Source of the DNA: Deltaproteobacteria bacterium
Lineage (GTDB): Bacteria > Myxococcota_A > UBA9042 > DTJE01
Direction: 5' to 3'
Assembly (NCBI GenBank): GCA_016784945.1
Contig: JADHTP010000042.1
Location: 1 to 15,685, forward strand
DNA: 15,685 nt
The notes under the pieces were generated by a model. That model had not been told where the DNA came from and did no database searches. It saw only the letters and a program-made list of their open reading frames with translations. The first letter of the stretch is position 1. Each line of letters opens with the position of its first letter. Positions 1-7,210 of this stretch are shown here, piece by piece. A program made the position numbers and the translations under genes.

Positions 1-9
1 GTGGAACAT
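1..9 (-). CDS. Possible first codons of a further operon gene (truncated by window edge)
   Basis: On the minus strand an ATG lies at positions 9-7, three bases after the TGA stop of the Fe-S subunit gene, and continues off the window as Met-Phe-His. In molybdenum hydroxylase operons the FAD-binding medium subunit or an XdhC/CoxI-type maturation factor often sits next to the Fe-S subunit, so such a gene would fit here. Three codons prove nothing and no strong Shine-Dalgarno sequence is seen. This is a placement guess only. Confidence 0.2.
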
Positions 10-12
10 GGG

Positions 13-468
13 TCATTCGGACATCTCCCTGGCAGCCTCGAAGATGGCGGCCTCCACCTTCACGTAGCCGGTGCAACGGCACAGGTTGCCTTCCACGGCC
101 CGCCTCACCTCCTCCGTGGAGGGCTCGGGGCATCGCGTCAGGAGAGCGTGTGCCGCCAGGACCAGGCCCGGCGTACAGAATCCGCACTGCACGGCACCCA
201 ATGAGGCCATGGACTTCTGGAGGGGGTGAGCGCCGTCTCCCAGGCCCTCGATGGTGGTCACTGCCGCCCCATCGCACTGGCCGAGCAGCACGAGGCAGGC
301 GTCCACGGCATCCCCGTCGAGCAGCACCGTACACGCGCCGCATTCACCCTTTCCGCACCCTTCCTTCGTGCCGATCAGGCCAAGGTCCTCCCGCAGAAAG
401 TCGAGCAGACGGACGCAGGGATCCACGTCCGTTTCCACGGTCCGCCCATTAATTTCCAGACGGATCAT
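13..468 (-). CDS. Xanthine dehydrogenase-family small subunit, 2x[2Fe-2S] ferredoxin-like
   Basis: This is the iron-sulfur electron-transfer subunit of a molybdenum hydroxylase, carrying electrons from the molybdenum site toward a flavin or other acceptor in the cytoplasm. Counting from the ATG at 468 the protein has 151 residues, the usual length for CoxS/XdhC-type small subunits. The N-terminal plant-ferredoxin-type cluster is marked by Cys38, Cys43, Cys46 and Cys58 (GCGKGECGAC). The C-terminal cluster has Cys95 and Cys98 (QCGFCTPG) and Cys130 and Cys132 (NLCRCTGY). An earlier in-frame start at 498 would overlap the large-subunit gene. The ATG at 468 lies 5 nt after that gene's TAA and has GGAG about 11 nt upstream, so it is preferred. 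It is co-transcribed with the large subunit. The precise substrate cannot be read from this subunit. Confidence 0.95.
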   Translation of the reverse strand: MIRLEINGRTVETDVDPCVRLLDFLREDLGLIGTKEGCGKGECGACTVLLDGDAVDACLVLLGQCDGAAVTTIEGLGDGAHPLQKSMASLGAVQCGFCTPGLVLAAHALLTRCPEPSTEEVRRAVEGNLCRCTGYVKVEAAIFEAAREMSE

Positions 469-473
469 CCCGT

Positions 474-2738
474 TTACTTCTCCTTCAGGCCCGCCCACAT
501 CCGTTCCGGGGTGATGGGCAACTCCCGCATCCGGACCCCGGTGGCGTTGAACACCGCGTTGGCCACGGCCGGGGCGATTCCCATGAGAGGCTGCTCCGCG
601 AATCCCTTGGCCCCGTAGGGGCCCACCTCCGCCGGGTGCTCCACGATGAGGGCATGGATGGGCGGCACGTCCCTGGAGGTGGGAATCAGGTACGTGGAAA
701 ACTGGTTGTTCAACATGCGACCGTCCTCGTAGAGAAGTTCCTCCATGAGGGCGTATCCCAGCCCCTGGGCACTCCCGCCCTCGATCTGGCCCTCCACGCC
801 CATTGGATTGATGGCCTTGCCCACGTCATGGGCCGCGTGAATCGCAAGGACCTCGACCACGCCGGTTTCCAGGTCCACCTCCACCTCCACGGCGTTGGCC
901 GCGAAGGCATAGGTGATATAGGCCTCGCCTTCCCCCGTGTCCTCGTTCCAGGAGGTGGGGGGTGACTGGAACCATCCCGAGGACGCCAGGTGCCGCTTTT
1001 CCTCGAAGCAGCGGGCCAGGACCCGTTCATACGGCATGGTCCGCCCGTCGGGCGCCGTGGCCGTTCCATCGGCAAGGGTCACCGTGTCGGGATCCACGTC
1101 CAGCAGGGAGCCGGCCGTTTCCAGGAGGGCCAGGCGAATGGGCGCCGCCGCTTCCCTCACGGCGTTTCCGCTCATGACCGTTGTCCTGGAAGCCACCGTT
1201 GGGCCCGAATCGGGGACCATGTGGGTGTCGGGGGCCACGGGTTTCACGGACTCGTAGGGAATCCCGAGTTCCTCGGCCACCACCTGGGACAGGACCGTCT
1301 GCATCCCCTGTCCCATCTCTGTGGTCCCCACGGCGAAGATGGCGCTCCCGTCGTACATCAGTTGCACCAGGGCTCCGGCCCGATCCAGGGACTTGCCGCC
1401 GGCGCCGAGACAGACACCGTAGTGCACGACGGAGAAACCGAGCCCGTACCGTCTGGGCCCCGTCTTGTCTTCGGGAGGCTCGAACCGACGGGTCCATTCC
1501 ACGGACAAGGCGGCCTTGTCCATGGCCTCTGGGAGCCCTACCTCGGCCTTCAGACGCTGGCCGGTGGGCGTCGTGTCCCCGTCGGCCAGGGCATTTCGGC
1601 GCCTGATCTCCAGGGGGTCCAGGCCCAGGCGATGGGCCGCTTCGTCCATCTGCGACTCCGCCGCGAACAGGACCTGGGGAGATCCGAAGCCCCGGTAGGC
1701 GCCGCACGGAACCTTGTTCGTGGCCACGGCCAGGGTTTCCACCCGCACGTTGGGGCACCGGTACGGCCCCACGGAATGCACGGTCCCGCGCCAGGCAACC
1801 ACCGGCGACAGGGTGGAATAGGCGCCGGAGTCCAGGACGTACCGGACATCGGCTGCCACGAGTTTCCCTTCCGACGAAAACCCGTACTTCGACTCGATCA
1901 CCGCCGGGTGCCGCTTGGACATGGACAGGATGTCTTCGTCCCGTGTGTAGATCAGCCGGGCGGGCCGCCCCGTCGCCACGGCCACGAGGGCCGCCTGGCC
2001 GGCCACGATGGAGGGCACGTCTTCCTTTCCCCCGAAACCGCCGCCGGTGGCCGCCTGCACCACACGCACCGACGCCAGCGGAAGTCCCAGGACCACGGCC
2101 ACGCCTTCCCGCACGTAGAACGGGCACTGCATGGATCCCGACAGTTCCATGCCGCCCTCGGGCGTGGGATTGGCCAGCATCCCCTGGGGTTCCAGGTAGG
2201 CATGCTCCTGGTAGGGTGTCCGGTAAGTGTTCTCCACCACCAGATCGGCCCCGGTCATGGCCTCGTCCACGTCGCCCTGGCGGATGTTCCACCGTTTGAA
2301 CAGGTTGTCGTCGCCGTAGATGCGGGGAGATCCGTCCTCCATCGCCTCCAGGGGATCAAGGACCGGGGTCAGCGCCTCGTAGCGGACCTCCACCCTTCGG
2401 GCCCCTTCCTCTGCGGCGGCCTCGGTGTCGGCCCCCACCACGGCCACGGGCTCGCCGTGAAACCGGACTTCGTCATGGGCCAGCAGAAGAAGGTCCTCGT
2501 AGACCACGGGTATGCAGTTCCTGCCGGGAATGTCCGCGGCGGTCAGCGCCACCACCACGCCGGGGACCTCCAGGGCGCCCGACACGTCGATTCCAGTGAT
2601 CCGCGCCCTGGGGTGAGGCGACCGGACCACCTTGACCCGCAGCATGCCGGGAAGGAACAGGTCCGAGGCGAAACGGGCGCGCCCCGTCACCTTTTCCACG
2701 GCATCTTTTCGGACCACCCTGGAGCCGATGACGGACAC
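474..2738 (-). CDS. Xanthine dehydrogenase-family molybdopterin-binding large subunit
   Basis: This is the catalytic subunit of a molybdenum hydroxylase, which hydroxylates a substrate carbon (purine, aldehyde or aromatic) using water. From the GTG at 2738 it is 754 residues, normal for the separate large subunit. Family marks are an N-terminal a/b-hammerhead region, GGGFGGKED near residue 230, CGAYRGFGSPQ near 345, GTTEMGQGMQ, and the C-terminal GAKGFAEQP holding the expected catalytic Glu at about 715. AYRGFG rather than AYRCSFR argues against a CO dehydrogenase. A start at 2774 gives 766 residues but overlaps the upstream gene by 20 bases and lacks a Shine-Dalgarno. GTG 2738 has AGGAGG four bases upstream, begins VSVIGSRVVRKDAVEKVTG as relatives do, and sits 16 bases after the upstream stop. 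The substrate is undetermined. Confidence 0.95.
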   Translation of the reverse strand: MSVIGSRVVRKDAVEKVTGRARFASDLFLPGMLRVKVVRSPHPRARITGIDVSGALEVPGVVVALTAADIPGRNCIPVVYEDLLLLAHDEVRFHGEPVAVVGADTEAAAEEGARRVEVRYEALTPVLDPLEAMEDGSPRIYGDDNLFKRWNIRQGDVDEAMTGADLVVENTYRTPYQEHAYLEPQGMLANPTPEGGMELSGSMQCPFYVREGVAVVLGLPLASVRVVQAATGGGFGGKEDVPSIVAGQAALVAVATGRPARLIYTRDEDILSMSKRHPAVIESKYGFSSEGKLVAADVRYVLDSGAYSTLSPVVAWRGTVHSVGPYRCPNVRVETLAVATNKVPCGAYRGFGSPQVLFAAESQMDEAAHRLGLDPLEIRRRNALADGDTTPTGQRLKAEVGLPEAMDKAALSVEWTRRFEPPEDKTGPRRYGLGFSVVHYGVCLGAGGKSLDRAGALVQLMYDGSAIFAVGTTEMGQGMQTVLSQVVAEELGIPYESVKPVAPDTHMVPDSGPTVASRTTVMSGNAVREAAAPIRLALLETAGSLLDVDPDTVTLADGTATAPDGRTMPYERVLARCFEEKRHLASSGWFQSPPTSWNEDTGEGEAYITYAFAANAVEVEVDLETGVVEVLAIHAAHDVGKAINPMGVEGQIEGGSAQGLGYALMEELLYEDGRMLNNQFSTYLIPTSRDVPPIHALIVEHPAEVGPYGAKGFAEQPLMGIAPAVANAVFNATGVRMRELPITPERMWAGLKEK

Positions 2739-2742
2739 GTTC

Positions 2743-2748
2743 CCTCCT
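2743..2748 (-). promoter_or_regulatory. Shine-Dalgarno AGGAGG deciding the large-subunit start
   Basis: The minus strand reads AGGAGG, four bases (GAAC) before a GTG at 2738-2736. The two upstream ATG candidates, at 2774 and 2765, have no comparable site. This favours the GTG and removes the overlap with the upstream nucleotidyltransferase gene. Confidence 0.6.
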
Positions 2749-2754
2749 GGCAGG

Positions 2755-3375
2755 TCAGTTCCCATGGTGACCATTCAAGAAGTTACGATACTGCTCTCGC
2801 GTGTCCAAGTCCATCAGGATTCCTCGGTCGCCGAGGGGCACCTCCTCCACCCGCGCGGGATTTGAGCGGACCACCGTGCGCGCCCCTTCCCGGTCCGCTT
2901 CGGGCCCCGCCAGCGCCTCGAAGGACCACCGGGGGAATATCACGGGATGCCCTCGACGATGACGGGGCTGTTCAACACAATCCACCGTCGGAATCACGAT
3001 GGACCCGGGCCTTTCCCGATGCACCCGGGCCAGGGCCTGGTAGGTTTCGTGGGCAACACCCGGATGGTCCACCAGGGCCACCATCATGCCGTCCCACTGC
3101 GTGCCGGCAAAGCCCATTCCGCAACGGATGGACGAGATGGGACCGCGGTCCGGGTCCGGATTGACCACGGTGGTGGCGCGGCCGACCGGTTCCGGGCCCG
3201 TCCACCAGGGCCCCACCACAACCACCAGGAGGTCGGGGCCGGCCCCCTCCATCCCCTGAAGGACCAGGTCCAGGAAGGTGCGCCCGTCGGGACCGGTGAG
3301 CAGGGCCTTTGGCCCGCCCATCCGCCGGCCATGACCGGCGGCGAGCACCAGGCCCAGTAGCGTGGACGATTCCAT
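2755..3375 (-). CDS. MocA-like molybdenum cofactor nucleotidyltransferase (NTP_transf_3 family)
   Basis: The protein probably transfers a nucleotide, most likely CMP, to molybdopterin to make the dinucleotide cofactor used by the enzyme encoded next. From ATG 3375 it is 206 residues, typical for MobA/MocA proteins. The nucleotide-binding signature LGLVLAAGHGRRMGGPKALL lies at residues 7-26. A mid-protein VALVDHP matches the family's metal-binding Asp region, and GHPVIFPR followed by ILMDLDTREQY near the C-terminus also fits MocA relatives. It is the first gene of the molybdenum hydroxylase operon, which supports MocA over MobA or an unrelated sugar nucleotidyltransferase. The start is uncertain: ATG 3375 has no Shine-Dalgarno and sits 4 bp after a heptamer tandem array. 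In-frame TTG codons inside the array could extend the frame, but the added residues would be repeat-encoded and look non-native. Confidence 0.85.
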   Translation of the reverse strand: MESSTLLGLVLAAGHGRRMGGPKALLTGPDGRTFLDLVLQGMEGAGPDLLVVVVGPWWTGPEPVGRATTVVNPDPDRGPISSIRCGMGFAGTQWDGMMVALVDHPGVAHETYQALARVHRERPGSIVIPTVDCVEQPRHRRGHPVIFPRWSFEALAGPEADREGARTVVRSNPARVEEVPLGDRGILMDLDTREQYRNFLNGHHGN

Positions 3376-3379
3376 AGGA

Positions 3380-3414
3380 GTCAATAGTCGATAGTCGATG
3401 GTCAATAGTCAATA
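3380..3414. repeat. Heptamer tandem array, five units of GTCRATR
   Basis: Five contiguous 7-bp units fill this stretch on the plus strand: GTCAATA, GTCGATA, GTCGATG, GTCAATA, GTCAATA. All variation is by transitions (A/G). The array ends 4 bp upstream of the likely start of the MocA-like gene, so it occupies that gene's untranslated leader or promoter. A second array of related heptamers lies at 8678-8705. Confidence 0.9.
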
Positions 3415-3459
3415 GGGGGGCAATCGCCGGGCGTTGATCGTGGCACCCGAGATTGGCAA

Positions 3460-3526
3460 TTGTAGGGGACGGACACCTGTCCGTCCCGCCGGGCCAGAGG
3501 GCGACCCGGGTGGGTCGCCCCTACAA
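3460..3526. repeat. REP/MITE-like palindromic element able to form a three-way junction
   Basis: The outer arms TTGTAG (3460-3465) and CTACAA (3521-3526) are perfect inverted repeats. Immediately inside them lie two hairpins. One has a 9-bp stem, 3466-3474 paired with 3479-3487, and a 4-nt loop ACCT. The other has a 9-bp stem, 3499-3507 paired with 3512-3520, and loop GGGT. An 11-nt linker (3488-3498) joins the two hairpins. The element lies between the 3' end of the large TIG lipoprotein gene and the molybdenum hydroxylase operon. From memory, TTGTAGGGGCGACC-type intergenic repeats recur in many environmental genomes; this could not be checked here. It might also end transcription, but it has no T-run. 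Confidence 0.75.
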
Positions 3527-3554
3527 GGGAACGTTCACGACAAAGAAACGGTGA

Positions 3555-6500
3555 TCAGTCGAAGGAAACCAGGTTTACGGAGAAAGCCTGGCGTCGATAG
3601 AAGTTCAGGTTGGCCGAACTGTAGCCGTCGATATGAAAATCAGGGCTGAAGACGCTGGTAAGGTTCATCCGCTTGTATCCCGGCGGTATGGGGTTGTAGC
3701 CCGTGATGGTTTCGATGTCCGGCAGCAGGACCTCCCGGGCCTCGCCATTGGCCATCACGATCCAGAACGGCTTGCCGTCCGAACCGGACAGGATGGCCTG
3801 GTGGTGGGAAATGGCGGGTTCCCCCGAAAAGTCGAAGGCCAGGGCGTCTCCCGGCCAGGTATGGGACGCCACAGGCGACGTGATGTCCGCAAAACCGATG
3901 AACGGGGGCAGCACCACGTAGTGCCGCCCGGCCAGCACCGGGACCCCTTCCCGCAGGGCCCCCGCCAAAAGGTCCAGGTCCGCGTCCGTTCGGGACAGAT
4001 CCTGGAAGGCCTGGCAGTCGAACCGGAACACCGTACCCCTGTCACCGTAGACCAGCACGTCGCAGGGCCCCCGGTACACAACGCCCCGCAGGTCCTCCTC
4101 CGTGGGTGCGGTGTAGCAGTTGAAGCCATCTTCCGTCAGATGGAGCAAGGTGCCGCCCGCACCGGCGATCCAGAGATCTCCCATGGAGGGGCCGTCCATT
4201 CCATTCAGGTCCACCGCGACGGGCTTCGACAGGGGCAGCGAATCCCCGACCACTCCCTTCAGGACGGCGCCTTCCCGACCGATCGCCACCATGTCGCCAC
4301 CGGGAAAGCGTCGGACTTTGGTGAGCTTCACTCCGGCGGGAACGTTTTCCGGATGGAAGGAAAGCCCGTCCCACCATAGCAGGAAGGAACCGCCAGCCAC
4401 GTGGAGATTCTCGCCGGACTCGCCTGAAATTCCCGTGAGGGCCTCGGTGATGCCCGTGGGCACCTCGTGGGCCTCGTTCCCCTGCACGCGCCACACGGAA
4501 CCGCCCGCACCCACGGCCCAGAAATCATCGAGGTCCGAGCCCCACAGATCGTAGATGGCCCTGTGGGTGTGCACCGGCGCCAGGTAGAAATCCTGGCCGT
4601 TGAACCAGTAGGTGCCGCCACCCGTGTCCGCAGCCAGCACGATTCCGTCATCGACCTCCAGCATGGCGGTGACGGCCCGCCGGAGCTTGGTGGGAACTTC
4701 CGCGAATCCCGCGTCGCCCTCCACCAGTACGGGCCACGATTCCGGCGCCGGCCGATCGGTGGCCAGGGTCACGCCGTAGGGCATTCCGCTGCCGGACTTG
4801 GACGACACCGTGGTGTAGAACGAATACCCATAGCCCTCGATGGGCCCGGTGAACAGCCTGGGCTGGTACAGAAACCGCACCCGGTCCGTGGACTCCCGGT
4901 CCAGGTTCCGGAGGATGTCGAGATAGCCGTCGGATCCCAGTTTGAATCCCCCCATGAAATTGGGCCCATTCACGTCATCGAGGGCACCCGGGACGTTGTC
5001 GAGGGCCACCCAGAGCTCGGCGTCGGTCTCGATCCCCAGGGTCACATCCACACCCTCGACCACGGCGGGCTGGGGGCACTTGACGTGGACCGCAGCCCCC
5101 ATCCTGAGGGGCACGTCCTTGTACAGATCGGGGTCATGGAACATGAGCTGGCAAATCACCGAAAACTGACCTGTCCGGGTGATGATCTCGAAGCGTCCGT
5201 GGTCGTCCACCACGGCGCCGGGCCCCGGGTCGGGGGTCCCGCCATAGAGACTGGACGACGAGGTCCCGCACCTCACGTGCACGTCGCCTTCCACCCAGGA
5301 TGGCTTCAGGAAGTACTTGTCGTAGTCCAGCACCCGCCCGCGCACGGTGCAGTTCTTGGCCCCGTAACCCGGCGGCAGCCCCGTGCTCTCCGGGGTGGAA
5401 GCCGGGCTGATGTAAACGGTCACGTTCGAAGCGTCGAAATCCGCCACGGAATACACGGTGCAGGCCTCCTTGGTGGCCGTCACGGTGGTCCGCCCCGCCA
5501 GGCCGAAATCCGAAAACGTGATCTGCCCCCGGTCGTCGGTCCGACCCTGCCAGGGCGTGTGGGCGTCGTGTCCCAGCATCACGTAGGCCTGGGGCAGGGG
5601 CTTGCCGTAGCTCATCACCGTCACGTTGACCGCCCCGTCGATGGGTCCGCCCCAGGTGCCTCCGCCTTTCAGGGAGGGATCAAAGTAGAAGTAGGCCGCA
5701 TTGGCAAGCGATGCCCCACCGCCGAAGACGGTCACGGGCACGTAGCCCACATCGGCCGCCCTGGGTGCCCTGGCCGTGAGCAGGATGGACGATTCCACGG
5801 TCAGTTCCTGGGCTTCCTGTGTGCCGAAGAAGAGGTGCTCCGTGCCTTCCAGGCCATGTCCGTAGATGCGGATCCGCGTCCCGCCCGCCCAGGAACCGAT
5901 CTCGGGCTCCACTGCCAGGACCACGGGCTCACCGGTCTGGAAATGGAAGCCGTCTTCCAGCGAGGCCTCTACCGAGGAACGCCTGACCACCACGTCCGCG
6001 GGACCGGGGCTGCCTTCGGGAGTGACCACGCGAATGAGAGTTTCCCCGAGCACCTGGACCTCGGTGGCAGGCAGGGCCCCCACCCGGACCCAGGATCCCG
6101 ACGAAAATCCTGTCCCGGAAATATAGATGGTGGTGCCGCCCTTCACGGGACCCGAGTCCGGCTGACAGGAGGTCACGGAAAAGCCGGGCAGTCCGGGCAT
6201 CACCACCGTGGGTCCGTACTCGAAGGCCAGGGGAAGCACAGCATGGGCGGAGCCGGCCACGGCAATGAGGGACACCACGCCGGGCTCGCCGGGCGGCGTC
6301 ACCACCAGCGCGGTCTCGTCGTCCATGACCTCCACGCCAACGGCCGCCCTTCCACCGAAAAGAAAGGTGGGCCCCTGCAGAAACCCGGCTCCACGGATTC
6401 GCACGGGGGTTCCCCCCTGGGGTGATCCCTGGGCCGGTTCCACTGAATCAAGTCGGAGCGCCCCCTGGTAGGTGAAGGCGTCTTCCATGACGGCTTCCCG

Positions 6501-6938
6501 GCCATCGGGCAGGAGGATCCGGACGTCCACGGTGCCGGAAGCATGGGGCGGGGCGGTGCAGTTGACGATTCCGTCGGACAGCACAAAGGGGAAAAGGGCC
6601 AACGTGTCACCGAAAAGGATCTGCAGGCCCTCCTGAAAGCCCGTCCCCTTGAGGGTGGTCGTTGTCATGCCCGTGGTGGGCCCGTGGGCCGGTTCCAGGG
6701 AAACGAAGGTCAGTTCCGGGGTCACATCGACCCCCAACCCGTCCGGATTCTCCGGATAATCCTGCGACGCCTCGTCCGGGGCGACCTGTCCCGGATCGGC
6801 CGGTCCGGTCAGGTCGGGCGATGCTTCCCATGCGTCGACCGCACCCGACACTTCCTGGACGCCGTTGCCCTGGCCGGTGCAGGCCGAACCGATTCCCGCG
6901 AGGGCAAGGACCAGAACCAGGAGATGTCGACTGCGCAT
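3555..6938 (-). CDS. Large predicted lipoprotein with four IPT/TIG domains and a propeller-like C-terminal region
   Basis: This is a predicted exported surface or outer-membrane protein of unknown function, 1127 residues from ATG 6938. A signal peptide ends at Cys20 (GIGSAC, an imperfect lipobox), followed by a Pro/Asp/Glu/Gly-rich linker to about residue 72. Four IPT/TIG immunoglobulin-like domains follow at about 75-157, 160-241, 255-334 and 339-420, each with the PxxGxxxGGTxxxxxGxGF pattern or a degenerate version. Residues about 430-620 resemble carboxypeptidase-regulatory-like beta sandwiches. The C-terminal third contains repeats such as DLWGSDLDDFWAVGAGG and DLWIAGAGGTLLHL, like the propeller-type repeats of myxobacterial lipoproteins. 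A start at 6986 would fall inside the likely -10 box, so 6938 is chosen. GTG 6947 is an alternative. It is monocistronic as far as can be seen. Adhesion or substrate binding is a guess from the domains. Confidence 0.85.
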   Translation of the reverse strand: MRSRHLLVLVLALAGIGSACTGQGNGVQEVSGAVDAWEASPDLTGPADPGQVAPDEASQDYPENPDGLGVDVTPELTFVSLEPAHGPTTGMTTTTLKGTGFQEGLQILFGDTLALFPFVLSDGIVNCTAPPHASGTVDVRILLPDGREAVMEDAFTYQGALRLDSVEPAQGSPQGGTPVRIRGAGFLQGPTFLFGGRAAVGVEVMDDETALVVTPPGEPGVVSLIAVAGSAHAVLPLAFEYGPTVVMPGLPGFSVTSCQPDSGPVKGGTTIYISGTGFSSGSWVRVGALPATEVQVLGETLIRVVTPEGSPGPADVVVRRSSVEASLEDGFHFQTGEPVVLAVEPEIGSWAGGTRIRIYGHGLEGTEHLFFGTQEAQELTVESSILLTARAPRAADVGYVPVTVFGGGASLANAAYFYFDPSLKGGGTWGGPIDGAVNVTVMSYGKPLPQAYVMLGHDAHTPWQGRTDDRGQITFSDFGLAGRTTVTATKEACTVYSVADFDASNVTVYISPASTPESTGLPPGYGAKNCTVRGRVLDYDKYFLKPSWVEGDVHVRCGTSSSSLYGGTPDPGPGAVVDDHGRFEIITRTGQFSVICQLMFHDPDLYKDVPLRMGAAVHVKCPQPAVVEGVDVTLGIETDAELWVALDNVPGALDDVNGPNFMGGFKLGSDGYLDILRNLDRESTDRVRFLYQPRLFTGPIEGYGYSFYTTVSSKSGSGMPYGVTLATDRPAPESWPVLVEGDAGFAEVPTKLRRAVTAMLEVDDGIVLAADTGGGTYWFNGQDFYLAPVHTHRAIYDLWGSDLDDFWAVGAGGSVWRVQGNEAHEVPTGITEALTGISGESGENLHVAGGSFLLWWDGLSFHPENVPAGVKLTKVRRFPGGDMVAIGREGAVLKGVVGDSLPLSKPVAVDLNGMDGPSMGDLWIAGAGGTLLHLTEDGFNCYTAPTEEDLRGVVYRGPCDVLVYGDRGTVFRFDCQAFQDLSRTDADLDLLAGALREGVPVLAGRHYVVLPPFIGFADITSPVASHTWPGDALAFDFSGEPAISHHQAILSGSDGKPFWIVMANGEAREVLLPDIETITGYNPIPPGYKRMNLTSVFSPDFHIDGYSSANLNFYRRQAFSVNLVSFD

Positions 6939-6981
6939 GGGGTTCACCCGTCCCGCCGCGACCAGTTTTCGGGCCGCCGAA

Positions 6982-6990
6982 ATCATACCA
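6982..6990 (-). promoter_or_regulatory. Extended -10 promoter for the TIG lipoprotein gene
   Basis: The minus strand reads TGGTATGAT, an extended -10 (TGn plus TATGAT, 5 of 6 to TATAAT). There is no convincing -35 at 17 bp, as is common with extended -10 promoters. Transcription would begin near 6975, giving a leader of roughly 37 nt to ATG 6938. The divergent gap 6939-7210 otherwise holds only the plus-strand promoter and leader described separately. Confidence 0.4.
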
Positions 6991-7117
6991 TTTTACCTGG
7001 TTCTCACCATGGCCCCCGGGGCGCATGTGGCGAGTATCCGACGGTTCCGACCCGGACCAAACCTGCCAATCCCGACTGAACCACACGGAAAAACACCCTT
7101 TTACAGGGGCAAAAAAC

Positions 7118-7147
7118 TTGCAATCGCGTACCCCAAGCCAGTATTAT
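7118..7147 (+). promoter_or_regulatory. Sigma-70-like promoter for the cysteine-rich lipoprotein gene
   Basis: TTGCAA (7118-7123, 4 of 6 to TTGACA) and TATTAT (7142-7147, 5 of 6 to TATAAT) are separated by 18 bp. The site lies in an AT-rich island in otherwise GC-rich DNA, about 64 bp before the start codon. Transcription would begin near 7154. Confidence 0.5.
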
Positions 7148-7153
7148 TCATCA

Positions 7154-7210
7154 ACTTGTTTTCCCGGTTCTTTTTTTGGGGTTTTTTTCGGTTCGTTTTG
7201 GAGGTGAAGG
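7154..7210 (+). promoter_or_regulatory. T-rich 5' leader with strong Shine-Dalgarno
   Basis: The expected leader carries two T7 tracts (7171-7177 and 7182-7188) flanking G4, and the hexamer CGGTTC occurs twice (7165-7170 and 7189-7194), each next to a T tract. GGAGG at 7200-7204 lies 6 nt before ATG 7211, a near-ideal ribosome binding site. Together these suggest a highly translated gene. Confidence 0.5.

Noticed and set aside
990..3164. Open frame of 724 codons on the plus strand opposite the molybdenum hydroxylase genes
   Set aside because: It lies antisense to clear, motif-rich genes, is His/Gly/Pro-rich as expected for a shadow frame in GC-rich DNA, and has no recognisable domain.
3380..3414. 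Short repeat array considered as part of a CRISPR
   Set aside because: Units are 7 bp with no spacers, and no cas genes are present.
3460..3526. Palindrome considered as a simple Rho-independent terminator
   Set aside because: Hairpins are strong but no T-run follows on either strand, and the three-way architecture fits an interspersed repeat better; a termination effect is still possible.
4467..6425. Open frame of 652 codons on the plus strand opposite the TIG lipoprotein gene
   Set aside because: Shadow frame: the minus strand encodes recurring TIG domains and a signal peptide, whereas this frame is low-complexity His/Gly/Arg-rich.
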